Below are positions 1 to 5,428 of a DNA stretch of 5,428 bases, piece by piece. Within the stretch, counting starts at the first letter, position 1. The number at the start of each line of letters is the position of its first letter. The position numbers were made by a program, and so were the translations under genes. The notes under the pieces were generated by a model. The model worked only from the letters and a program-made list of their open reading frames with translations, made no database searches and was not told the DNA's origin. Source of the stretch: Proteiniphilum sp. (lineage in GTDB: Bacteria; Bacteroidota; Bacteroidia; Bacteroidales; Dysgonomonadaceae); NCBI GenBank assembly GCA_012728465.1, contig JAAYFB010000107.1, positions 1-5,428 on the forward strand, read 5' to 3'.

Positions 1-333
1 AACGACATTAAAGTTGAGGATGATGAAATGCAACAATTTGCTATTGAAGTAGCGCGTGCACAATTTGCTCAATATGGAATGAACAACCTAACCAATGATA
101 TGCTTGCTAATTATGCACAGAGCATGCTACAAGATGAAGGAACATCAAGAAATATGTTCGACAAAATTGTAGAGAACAAAGTTGGAGATTGGTTGAAAGA
201 GAAAATCAAACTTAACATGATAGAAATACAATCAAAAGAGTTTGAAGAAATGCTTCAGAAGCAAAATGCAACAGAAGAAGCTGCAACTGAAATAGCAGAT
301 GCTATATCTGAAGAAGCAAACACAGAAGAATAG
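1..333 (+). CDS. tig: Trigger factor, C-terminal fragment (5' end outside window)
   Basis: The frame is open from base 1 and ends at TAG 331-333, giving 110 residues that begin NDIKVEDDEMQQFAIEVARA. The first ATG in the window (base 28) is internal, not a start. The fragment is mainly charged, helix-forming sequence. The stretch NKVGDWLKEKIKLNMIEI followed by EFEEML resembles the end of the trigger factor C-terminal domain, and an acidic Glu/Ala-rich tail ending EEANTEE follows. Trigger factor is a ribosome-bound, ATP-independent chaperone; its C-terminal domain forms the arms that cradle nascent chains. The ribosome-binding and PPIase domains would lie upstream and cannot be checked here. 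The call rests on these weak C-terminal similarities plus position directly before clpP and clpX, a very common arrangement. A different helical protein is possible but unlikely. Confidence 0.85.
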   Translation, partial: NDIKVEDDEMQQFAIEVARAQFAQYGMNNLTNDMLANYAQSMLQDEGTSRNMFDKIVENKVGDWLKEKIKLNMIEIQSKEFEEMLQKQNATEEAATEIADAISEEANTEE

Positions 334-364
334 TTTTAAACAAAGCTAAATAGGATGTTATCAC

Positions 365-417
365 CTGTCATCTATAAATAATGGCATGCTATTTGCAGTC
401 TATAAAAAGTATGACAG
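365..417 (+). promoter_or_regulatory. Dyad and direct repeat in the tig-clpP gap, possible leader structure
   Basis: The 138-base gap between tig and clpP contains a 7-bp inverted repeat, CTGTCAT (365-371) and ATGACAG (411-417). Inside it is a direct repeat of TCTATAAA (371-378 and 399-406) and a near-palindrome around GCATGC (384-389). The spacing inside the dyad is 39 bases, so as an RNA hairpin it would be weak. It could be an operator or part of a clpP leader. No exact TAnnTTTG promoter box is visible in the gap, so whether clpP has its own promoter is undecided. These short repeats could also arise by chance in AT-rich DNA. Confidence 0.2.
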
Positions 418-471
418 TAATATTATTAACATCGCATCAGTTTAATAGCTGATTGCTAAACAAAAAACATT

Positions 472-1146
472 ATGCAAAACGATTTTAAAAAATATGCAGT
501 AAAACATCTAGGGATGAGCAGCAACCGTCTAGATGGATACGCTAACTATATTAATGCAAGTGGTGGATATATTTCACCAACCATTATTGAAGAGCGCCAA
601 CTAAACGTTGCACAAATGGATGTATTCTCACGCCTTATGATGGATAGAATTATATTCTTGGGCACTCAAATTGATGATTACACTGCAAATGTTATTCAAG
701 CACAGTTATTATATCTAGACTCTGCAGATCAGGGTAAAGACATTTCGATATACATTAACTCTCCTGGAGGATCAGTATATGCCGGTTATGGAATATACGA
801 TACTATGCAATTTATTTCTAGTGATGTAACTACTATCTGTACAGGTGTAGCAGCATCAATGGCTGCCGTTCTTCTAGTATCTGGAACAGCAAAGAAAAGA
901 TTTGCACTCACTCACTCTCGTGTTATGATTCATCAGCCACTAGGTGGAGTACAAGGACAGGCATCAGATATTGAGATAACAGCTCGTGAAATAGCAAAAG
1001 TAAAGAAAGAGCTTAATACTATCATCTCAAATCATACAGGAAGGCCCATTGAGGATGTAGCTCGTGACTCTGACCGTGATTTCTGGATGAGCGCGGAAGA
1101 AGCTAAAGAGTACGGAATGATTGATGATATTTTAATAAAAAAGTAA
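472..1146 (+). CDS. clpP: ATP-dependent Clp protease proteolytic subunit ClpP
   Basis: Serine peptidase of family S14. Fourteen subunits stack as two heptameric rings around a cytosolic degradation chamber, and ClpX feeds in unfolded substrates. The catalytic triad is complete by alignment to E. coli ClpP: Ser129 in GVAASMAA, His154 in VMIHQPLGG and Asp203 in SDRDFWMSA. The YINSPGGSVYAG motif (94-105) forms the oxyanion region, and QGQASDIEI (161-169) leads into the handle helix. At 224 residues it is longer than E. coli ClpP (207 with propeptide). Mature-type sequence starts near residue 35 (SPTIIEERQLN), so the first 35 or so residues are an extension or propeptide. ATG 472 is the most upstream start, because TAA 457-459 is in frame before it. 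There is no Shine-Dalgarno sequence, only A-rich bases, as is usual in Bacteroidota. clpX follows after 69 bases and is the functional partner. Confidence 0.98.
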   Translation: MQNDFKKYAVKHLGMSSNRLDGYANYINASGGYISPTIIEERQLNVAQMDVFSRLMMDRIIFLGTQIDDYTANVIQAQLLYLDSADQGKDISIYINSPGGSVYAGYGIYDTMQFISSDVTTICTGVAASMAAVLLVSGTAKKRFALTHSRVMIHQPLGGVQGQASDIEITAREIAKVKKELNTIISNHTGRPIEDVARDSDRDFWMSAEEAKEYGMIDDILIKK

Positions 1147-1164
1147 ACTAAACAAATATGTAAT

Positions 1165-1201
1165 CACGGAGTAGGACAACACATGTATTACTCCGTGTTT
1201 T
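1165..1201 (+). terminator. Hairpin with T tract between clpP and clpX, possible partial terminator
   Basis: A perfect 9-bp inverted repeat, CACGGAGTA (1165-1173) and TACTCCGTG (1189-1197), is separated by 15 bases and immediately followed by TTTT (1198-1201) and more AT-rich sequence. A G-U pair (1174/1188) could extend the stem. This is the form of an intrinsic terminator. It begins 18 bases after the clpP stop and ends 14 bases before clpX. If functional it would end clpP transcripts or reduce read-through into clpX. The T tract is short and the loop long, so termination may be partial. It could instead protect the clpP transcript end. Confidence 0.55.
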
Positions 1202-1215
1202 AATTTATAATACGA

Positions 1216-2454
1216 ATGGCAAAAAAGACGAACAATAGTAGCAGCTGTAGTTTTTGTGGTAGAGGTGAAGCAGAAGTGAACATGCTGATTTCTGGAATTT
1301 CTGGCTATATATGTGATACATGCTCAAATCAAGCACACGAAATTGTGGCCGAAACAATTAAAGAAAACAAAGCAGTACCTGACATCAACTTTGACACACT
1401 ACCAAAACCTAGAGAAATAAAAGAGTTTCTTGATCAATATATTATTGGGCAAGATGACGCTAAACGCTACCTATCTGTTTCAGTTTATAACCACTACAAA
1501 CGAATCCTGCAAAAGGTATTGAGTGATGATGTGGAAATAGAAAAATCAAACATAATTATGGTTGGTGCTACTGGTACGGGAAAAACCCTGCTAGCACGCA
1601 CCATAGCTAAGCTACTTAAGGTGCCATTCACTATTGTAGATGCAACTGTGCTTACAGAAGCTGGATATGTGGGAGAAGACATAGAGAGCATATTGACACG
1701 ATTGCTACAAGTAGCCGATTATGATGTTGCAGCTGCAGAAAGAGGTATTGTATTTATTGACGAAATTGACAAAATAGCTCGCAAAAGTGACAATCCATCC
1801 GTAACCCGCGATGTTAGTGGAGAGGGCGTGCAGCAAGGACTATTGAAGCTATTAGAAGGTTCGGTAATAAACGTACCACCACAAGGAGGAAGAAAACATC
1901 CCGAACAAAAAATGATACAAGTAAACACTAAAAACGTATTATTTGTATGTGGAGGTGCTTTTGACGGTATAGAAAGAAAAATAGCACAACGTCTTAATAC
2001 AAGAGTTGTGGGATATTCAGCAAAAGCAAAGAACCAAAATATCGACCACAGTAATATGCTTCAGTATATTACTCCTACAGATCTTAAATCATTCGGATTA
2101 ATACCCGAAATCATTGGTAGGCTGCCAATTTTGACATATCTTGAACCACTAGATAGAGATGCACTATTGCAAATCCTTACAGAGCCAAAGAACTCTATAA
2201 TAAAGCAATATGAAAAACTATTCTCAATCGACAATATAAAACTGACATTTGACAAAGATGTTTACGAATATATTGTTGACAAAGCAGTTGAATTCAAGCT
2301 AGGGGCTAGGGGTTTGAGATCTATAGTGGAAACTATAATGATTGATGCAATGTTCCACTCTCCGTCTGAGAACAAAAAGAAAATAAATATCACATACAAA
2401 TATGCTGTTGAACAATTTGAGAAATCAGACATACATAGCCTACGAATAGCATAA
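1216..2454 (+). CDS. clpX: ATP-dependent Clp protease ATP-binding subunit ClpX
   Basis: Hexameric AAA+ unfoldase that recognises tagged proteins, unfolds them and threads them into ClpP. All expected parts are present in 412 residues. The N-terminal zinc-binding domain has Cys11, Cys14, Cys33 and Cys36. Walker A is GATGTGKT (117-124), with Ala where E. coli has Pro. The pore-1 loop is YVGED (151-155), Walker B is IVFIDEID (178-185, acidic pair Asp182/Glu183), and the pore-2 region is RDVSGEGVQQ (198-207). The RKH loop is 226-228, the arginine finger is Arg302 in IIGRLP, and sensor 2 is Arg365 in GARGLRSI. The ClpP-docking tripeptide aligns as VGY (265-267) rather than IGF, which from memory is usual in Bacteroides ClpX. 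ATG 1216 is chosen because TAA 1201-1203 is in frame just upstream. There is no Shine-Dalgarno sequence. It probably shares transcription with clpP, subject to the hairpin between them. Confidence 0.98.
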   Translation: MAKKTNNSSSCSFCGRGEAEVNMLISGISGYICDTCSNQAHEIVAETIKENKAVPDINFDTLPKPREIKEFLDQYIIGQDDAKRYLSVSVYNHYKRILQKVLSDDVEIEKSNIIMVGATGTGKTLLARTIAKLLKVPFTIVDATVLTEAGYVGEDIESILTRLLQVADYDVAAAERGIVFIDEIDKIARKSDNPSVTRDVSGEGVQQGLLKLLEGSVINVPPQGGRKHPEQKMIQVNTKNVLFVCGGAFDGIERKIAQRLNTRVVGYSAKAKNQNIDHSNMLQYITPTDLKSFGLIPEIIGRLPILTYLEPLDRDALLQILTEPKNSIIKQYEKLFSIDNIKLTFDKDVYEYIVDKAVEFKLGARGLRSIVETIMIDAMFHSPSENKKKINITYKYAVEQFEKSDIHSLRIA

Positions 2455-2473
2455 CATAACAATCATATTTGCG

Positions 2474-2524
2474 CCCATTTTTTTATAATTCAATTATAAA
2501 AAGGGGGTTCTATTGTCTAATTTT
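2474..2524 (+). terminator. AT-rich hairpin after clpX, probable transcription terminator
   Basis: Twenty bases after the clpX stop, T2480-T2490 and A2492-A2502 are perfectly complementary around C2491; allowing a 3-base loop gives a stem of about 10 A-T pairs. Two G-U pairs (2478/2504 and 2479/2503) and, past one mismatch, C2475-C2476 with G2506-G2507 can extend the base. A T-rich stretch follows (11 T in the 17 bases 2508-2524). The position at the end of the clp block and before the recQ promoter suits a terminator. The stem is mostly A-T and the T tract is interrupted, so strength is uncertain. Confidence 0.5.
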
Positions 2525-2611
2525 AAAAAAAGTTTCTTTTAACATTGAGAATTTGCTTATTCAAGCTATATCATATAATTTAGTCATAATATTTTTTTGA
2601 ATTAGATTAGT

Positions 2612-2641
2612 TTTGAAATATAAAATACTTTCATACATTTG
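2612..2641 (+). promoter_or_regulatory. Bacteroides-type housekeeping promoter for recQ
   Basis: TACATTTG (2634-2641) matches the Bacteroidota -7 consensus TAnnTTTG exactly. TTTG (2612-2615) matches the -33 element, with 18 bases between them, close to the usual spacing. Transcription would start around 2647-2650 and leave an untranslated leader of roughly 36-40 bases before the recQ ATG at 2686. Together with the hairpin after clpX, this suggests recQ is transcribed separately from clpPX. Confidence 0.65.
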
Positions 2642-2685
2642 TAGATACCAACGAATAAGAACAAATTTATTTTTCAAAGCGCATT

Positions 2686-4896
2686 ATGCCCCTAAATATG
2701 GAAATACAAGAAAATCTGAAGAAAGGTTTAAAGCAGTATTTCGGATTCGACACTTTTAAAGGCAATCAACAACCTATAATAGAGAGTGTACTATCCGATA
2801 ATGACACATTTGTGTTGATGCCTACTGGAGGAGGTAAATCGCTTTGCTACCAATTACCGGCCCTTCTATCAGAAGGTACAGCTATAATAATCTCTCCACT
2901 AATTGCATTGATGAAAAATCAAGTAGATGCGATGCGCAACTTTAGTGAAGAAGATGGAATAGCACATTTCCTAAACTCGTCTCTAAACAAGTCGGAAATA
3001 GAAAAGGTAAAGAGTGATGTAGTGTCAGGAAAAACAAAACTCCTTTATGTAGCACCCGAATCGCTTACAAAAGCTGAGAATATTGAGTTCTTCAGAAAGA
3101 TTACAATATCGTTTTATGCAGTCGATGAAGCCCACTGTATTTCAGAATGGGGACATGATTTTAGACCAGAATATAGACGAATAAAACCAATAGTAAACGA
3201 AATTGGTGCAAGGCCTATAATAGCACTTACTGCTACGGCAACACCAAAGGTTCAACACGATATCCAAAAAACATTAGGAATGTTGGATGCAAAAGTTTTC
3301 AAGTCATCTTTCAACAGACCTAATTTATATTATGAAGTAAGAACCAAAACAGAAAATATAGACAAAGAAATTATAAAATACATATTATCACAAGGACGTA
3401 AGTCTGGAATAATTTATTGTTTGAGCCGAAAAAGAGTAGATGACTTTGCGCAGATACTTCAGGCGAACAACATTAGCGCACTACCCTATCATGCTGGCAT
3501 GGATGCTGCATCAAGAAGTGAAAATCAAGACGCATTTCTTATGGAAAAGGTAGATGTTATTGTTGCAACTATTGCCTTCGGAATGGGAATAGATAAACCT
3601 GACGTGAGATATGTAATCCATTACGACATTCCTAAAAGTTTGGAGGGTTATTACCAAGAAACAGGAAGATCGGGTCGTGATGGTGGCGAAGGGAATTGCA
3701 TAGTATTCTATAGCAACAAAGATTTACAGAAACTAGAGCGCTTTATGCAAGGCAAACCAGTATCTGAACAGGAAATAGGCAAGCAACTGCTTTTAGAAAC
3801 CGCTGCATATGCCGAAACCACTATTTGTCGTAGAAAAATGCTATTGCACTATTTCGGAGAAAATTACAATGAACCAAATTGTGGTAATTGCGATAATTGT
3901 TTAAATCCAAAAATTAAAGTGGAAGCTAAAGAGTTACTTATTACAGTTTTAGAGGCCGTTACTGTGCTTAAAGAAAAGCATAAAGCCGATTATTTAATCA
4001 ACTTTCTGATCGGGAACGAAACATCCGAAATAGAAACATTTAATCACAACAACCTAGAGGAGTTTGGCTCTGGTTCTGACGAAAGCGAAGGAACCTGGGA
4101 AACTGTGATTCGTCAATCATTATTAGATGGATATCTTAGTAAAGATATAGAAAACTATGGTATCCTAAAGATTACAAAAAAGGGAAAAAGCTTTTTGAAA
4201 AAACCCGTTTCATTCAAAATAACTAAAATTGAAGATGAAGATGAAATGGATATGGCTGACTTTGAGTCGGAAGATGCAATAATGTCAGGTAGTGGTAGCT
4301 CAGGTTCTACAGACCCTGTACTTTTCTCAATGATGAAGGACTTGAGAAAAAAGATAGCTAAAAAGCAAAATGTACCCCCCTACGTTGTTTTCCAGCCTGC
4401 ATCACTTGAGGCAATGGCGACTTCATATCCAATCACTTTAGAAGAACTACAAAATATTCCAGGAGTTGGATCAGGTAAGGCAAAAAGATATGGCAAAGAG
4501 TTTATCGAACTCATCAAAACACACGTAGAAGAAAATGATATTATACGTCCCGAAGATCTACGAGTAAAGACTGTTGCAAATAAATCAAAGTTAAAGGTTT
4601 CTATTGTTCAGGGTATCGACAGAAAAGTAGCTCTTGATGATTTAGCTGAATCAAAAGGAATAGATTTCAATGAAATGCTTTCGGAAATTGAAGCTATCGT
4701 ATATTCAGGAACTAAAATTAATATAAGCTACTTCCTAGAAGAAGTAATGGATTATGATACTGTGGATCAAATATATGAATATTTTAGAGAAGCGGATAGT
4801 GACAATCTAGAAGCTGCAATGGAAGAACTTTCTGAATTTGATGAAACTGAGATTCGCTTAGTTAGAATTAAATTTTTCTCTGAAATGGCAAATTAA
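2686..4896 (+). CDS. recQ: ATP-dependent DNA helicase RecQ
   Basis: 3'-to-5' superfamily 2 DNA helicase used in recombination repair and processing of stalled forks. Motif 0 is at 19-33 (FGFDTFKGNQQ), Walker A is TGGGKS (47-52), the DEAH box is 147-150, motif III is LTATAT (181-186), and motifs V-VI span about 294-333, ending QETGRSGRDG. The zinc site of the RQC region is complete: Cys381, Cys399, Cys402 and Cys405. A winged helix follows (about 410-508), then an acidic and Ser/Gly-rich linker (about 515-542). An HRDC domain (about 543-615) contains the helix-hairpin motif IPGVGSGKAKRYG. The last 115 or so residues form a helical extension, probably the HTH_40-type domain of Bacteroidota RecQ. 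This explains the 736-residue length against about 610 in E. coli. TAA 2656-2658 is in frame upstream, so ATG 2686 is the first start; Met5 (2698) is an alternative. No Shine-Dalgarno sequence is visible. Confidence 0.97.
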   Translation: MPLNMEIQENLKKGLKQYFGFDTFKGNQQPIIESVLSDNDTFVLMPTGGGKSLCYQLPALLSEGTAIIISPLIALMKNQVDAMRNFSEEDGIAHFLNSSLNKSEIEKVKSDVVSGKTKLLYVAPESLTKAENIEFFRKITISFYAVDEAHCISEWGHDFRPEYRRIKPIVNEIGARPIIALTATATPKVQHDIQKTLGMLDAKVFKSSFNRPNLYYEVRTKTENIDKEIIKYILSQGRKSGIIYCLSRKRVDDFAQILQANNISALPYHAGMDAASRSENQDAFLMEKVDVIVATIAFGMGIDKPDVRYVIHYDIPKSLEGYYQETGRSGRDGGEGNCIVFYSNKDLQKLERFMQGKPVSEQEIGKQLLLETAAYAETTICRRKMLLHYFGENYNEPNCGNCDNCLNPKIKVEAKELLITVLEAVTVLKEKHKADYLINFLIGNETSEIETFNHNNLEEFGSGSDESEGTWETVIRQSLLDGYLSKDIENYGILKITKKGKSFLKKPVSFKITKIEDEDEMDMADFESEDAIMSGSGSSGSTDPVLFSMMKDLRKKIAKKQNVPPYVVFQPASLEAMATSYPITLEELQNIPGVGSGKAKRYGKEFIELIKTHVEENDIIRPEDLRVKTVANKSKLKVSIVQGIDRKVALDDLAESKGIDFNEMLSEIEAIVYSGTKINISYFLEEVMDYDTVDQIYEYFREADSDNLEAAMEELSEFDETEIRLVRIKFFSEMAN

Positions 4897-4909
4897 AAAA
4901 CCATTTAAA

Positions 4910-4940
4910 ACCTTATAGCACTAATAACCGTTTATAGGGT
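4910..4940 (+). other. Weak inverted repeat in the recQ-dxs gap
   Basis: ACCTTATA (4910-4917) can pair with TATAGGGT (4933-4940) through seven Watson-Crick pairs and one T-G pair, around a 15-base loop. No T tract follows on the + strand, so it does not look like a terminator for recQ. It could be a leader structure of dxs or chance. The 83-base gap has no exact TAnnTTTG box, so dxs may depend on read-through from recQ or on a degenerate promoter. Confidence 0.2.
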
Positions 4941-4962
4941 AAATAGAAAAGAGAAAATATTC

Positions 4963-4969
4963 GGAGAGG
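4963..4969 (+). promoter_or_regulatory. Shine-Dalgarno-like sequence for dxs
   Basis: GGAGAGG ends 10 bases before ATG 4980. It contains GGAG and fits a ribosome binding site, which supports 4980 over the second in-frame ATG at 4992 (22 bases away). The other genes here have only A/T-rich leaders, so this is the single recognisable case in the window. Confidence 0.5.
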
Positions 4970-4979
4970 ACAATTATAT

Positions 4980-5428
4980 ATGAAGTATTTAATGGATATA
5001 AATAGCCCAGCAGACCTCAAAAAACTTAATACTGAACAGTTAATTGAGGTTTGTGAGGACTTGAGAGAGTTTATTATTGAACAACTTTCTCTTAACCCAG
5101 GGCATTTTGCATCAAGTTTAGGAACAGTAGAGTTAACAGTTGCCCTACATTATTTATACAACACACCATATGACAGATTGGTTTGGGATGTAGGTCATCA
5201 AGCATACGGTCATAAAATATTGACAGGAAGGCGCGACCTATTTCACACAAATAGAAAAATGGGCGGACTATCTGGATTCACTAACCCCGCAGAGAGCGAG
5301 TATGACTCATTTGTAGCTGGTCATGCATCAACATCAGTCTCAGCAGCATTAGGCATGGCTGTGGCTGCATCACTCAACAAAGAGAACGATAGACATGTAG
5401 TTGCTATTATTGGAGATGGATCTATGAC
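4980..5428 (+). CDS. dxs: 1-deoxy-D-xylulose-5-phosphate synthase, N-terminal part (cut by window end)
   Basis: The first 149 codons plus two bases of an open frame that runs off the window. The enzyme joins pyruvate and glyceraldehyde 3-phosphate, using thiamine diphosphate, to make 1-deoxy-D-xylulose 5-phosphate. This is the first step of the methylerythritol phosphate isoprenoid pathway and also supplies thiamine and pyridoxal precursors. Recognisable blocks are [10 protein letters not shown] (7-16), [10 protein letters not shown] (39-48, with the substrate/cofactor His42), [18 protein letters not shown] (69-86, with His73), AGHASTS (113-119) and the start of the thiamine diphosphate motif GDGSM (145-149, metal-binding Asp146). 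The family is about 620-640 residues, so roughly three quarters is missing. TAG 4944-4946 is in frame upstream, and the purine-rich GGAGAGG supports ATG 4980. Related transketolases lack this combination of motifs. Confidence 0.96.
   Translation, partial: MKYLMDINSPADLKKLNTEQLIEVCEDLREFIIEQLSLNPGHFASSLGTVELTVALHYLYNTPYDRLVWDVGHQAYGHKILTGRRDLFHTNRKMGGLSGFTNPAESEYDSFVAGHASTSVSAALGMAVAASLNKENDRHVVAIIGDGSM

Noticed and set aside
390..395. TATTTG before clpP as a possible -7 promoter box
   Set aside because: The TA is not at the required distance from TTTG, so the 8-base consensus fails and only the TTTG half matches.
1206..1211. TATAAT sequence before clpX resembling a sigma-70 -10 box
   Set aside because: It lies only 4 bases before the start codon, has no fitting upstream element, and Bacteroidota use a different consensus (TAnnTTTG).
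1494..2462. Minus-strand open frames of about 64-69 codons opposite clpX
   Set aside because: They are fully or almost fully antisense to a well-conserved gene, have compositions expected of reversed codons, and resemble no known protein.
2521..2611. AT-rich stretch between clpX and recQ as a possible mobile element remnant or origin
   Set aside because: No terminal repeats, target duplications, DnaA-box series or coding remnants are visible; it looks like ordinary AT-rich intergenic DNA.
4228..4311. Low-complexity acidic and Ser/Gly-rich segment in recQ as a possible frameshift or insertion
   Set aside because: The frame continues cleanly into an intact HRDC domain. It is best read as a flexible interdomain linker, common at this position in RecQ proteins.

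Overview
The window reads as an ordinary chromosomal housekeeping segment from a Bacteroidota (Bacteroidales-like) bacterium. All genes are on the + strand, in the order tig (3' end only), clpP, clpX, recQ, dxs (5' end only). Four things point to Bacteroidota. The proteins look like the forms of that phylum: a ClpP with an N-terminal extension of about 35 residues, a ClpX with VGY where E. coli has IGF, and a long RecQ with an extra C-terminal domain. The DNA is AT-rich. Shine-Dalgarno sequences are absent before clpP, clpX and recQ. The recQ upstream region carries an exact Bacteroides-type promoter (TTTG, 18 bp, TACATTTG). Genus cannot be fixed from the sequence alone.

Region 1 (1-2454) is the protein quality-control block. 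It holds the C-terminal end of trigger factor, the ClpP peptidase and its ATP-dependent unfoldase ClpX, with gaps of 138 and 69 bases. Trigger factor assists folding at the ribosome, and ClpXP degrades proteins that fail or are tagged. The same gene order is found widely in bacteria. A 9-bp perfect hairpin followed by TTTT lies between clpP and clpX and may act as a partial terminator. An AT-rich hairpin lies just after clpX.

Region 2 (2455-4896) is recQ with its own promoter in a 231-base AT-rich gap. It encodes a full-length RecQ DNA helicase with all helicase motifs, the four-cysteine zinc site, winged helix, HRDC domain and a C-terminal extension.

Region 3 (4897-5428) is an 83-base gap followed by the first 149 codons of dxs, the entry enzyme of the non-mevalonate isoprenoid pathway. 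The window end cuts it. Its start is preceded by a purine-rich Shine-Dalgarno-like sequence, unlike the other genes here.

All three complete genes keep their catalytic residues and show no frameshift. I saw no RNA gene, CRISPR array, insertion sequence, prophage or defence system, and no sign of a previously undescribed system. The findings are modest regulatory and family-level points.
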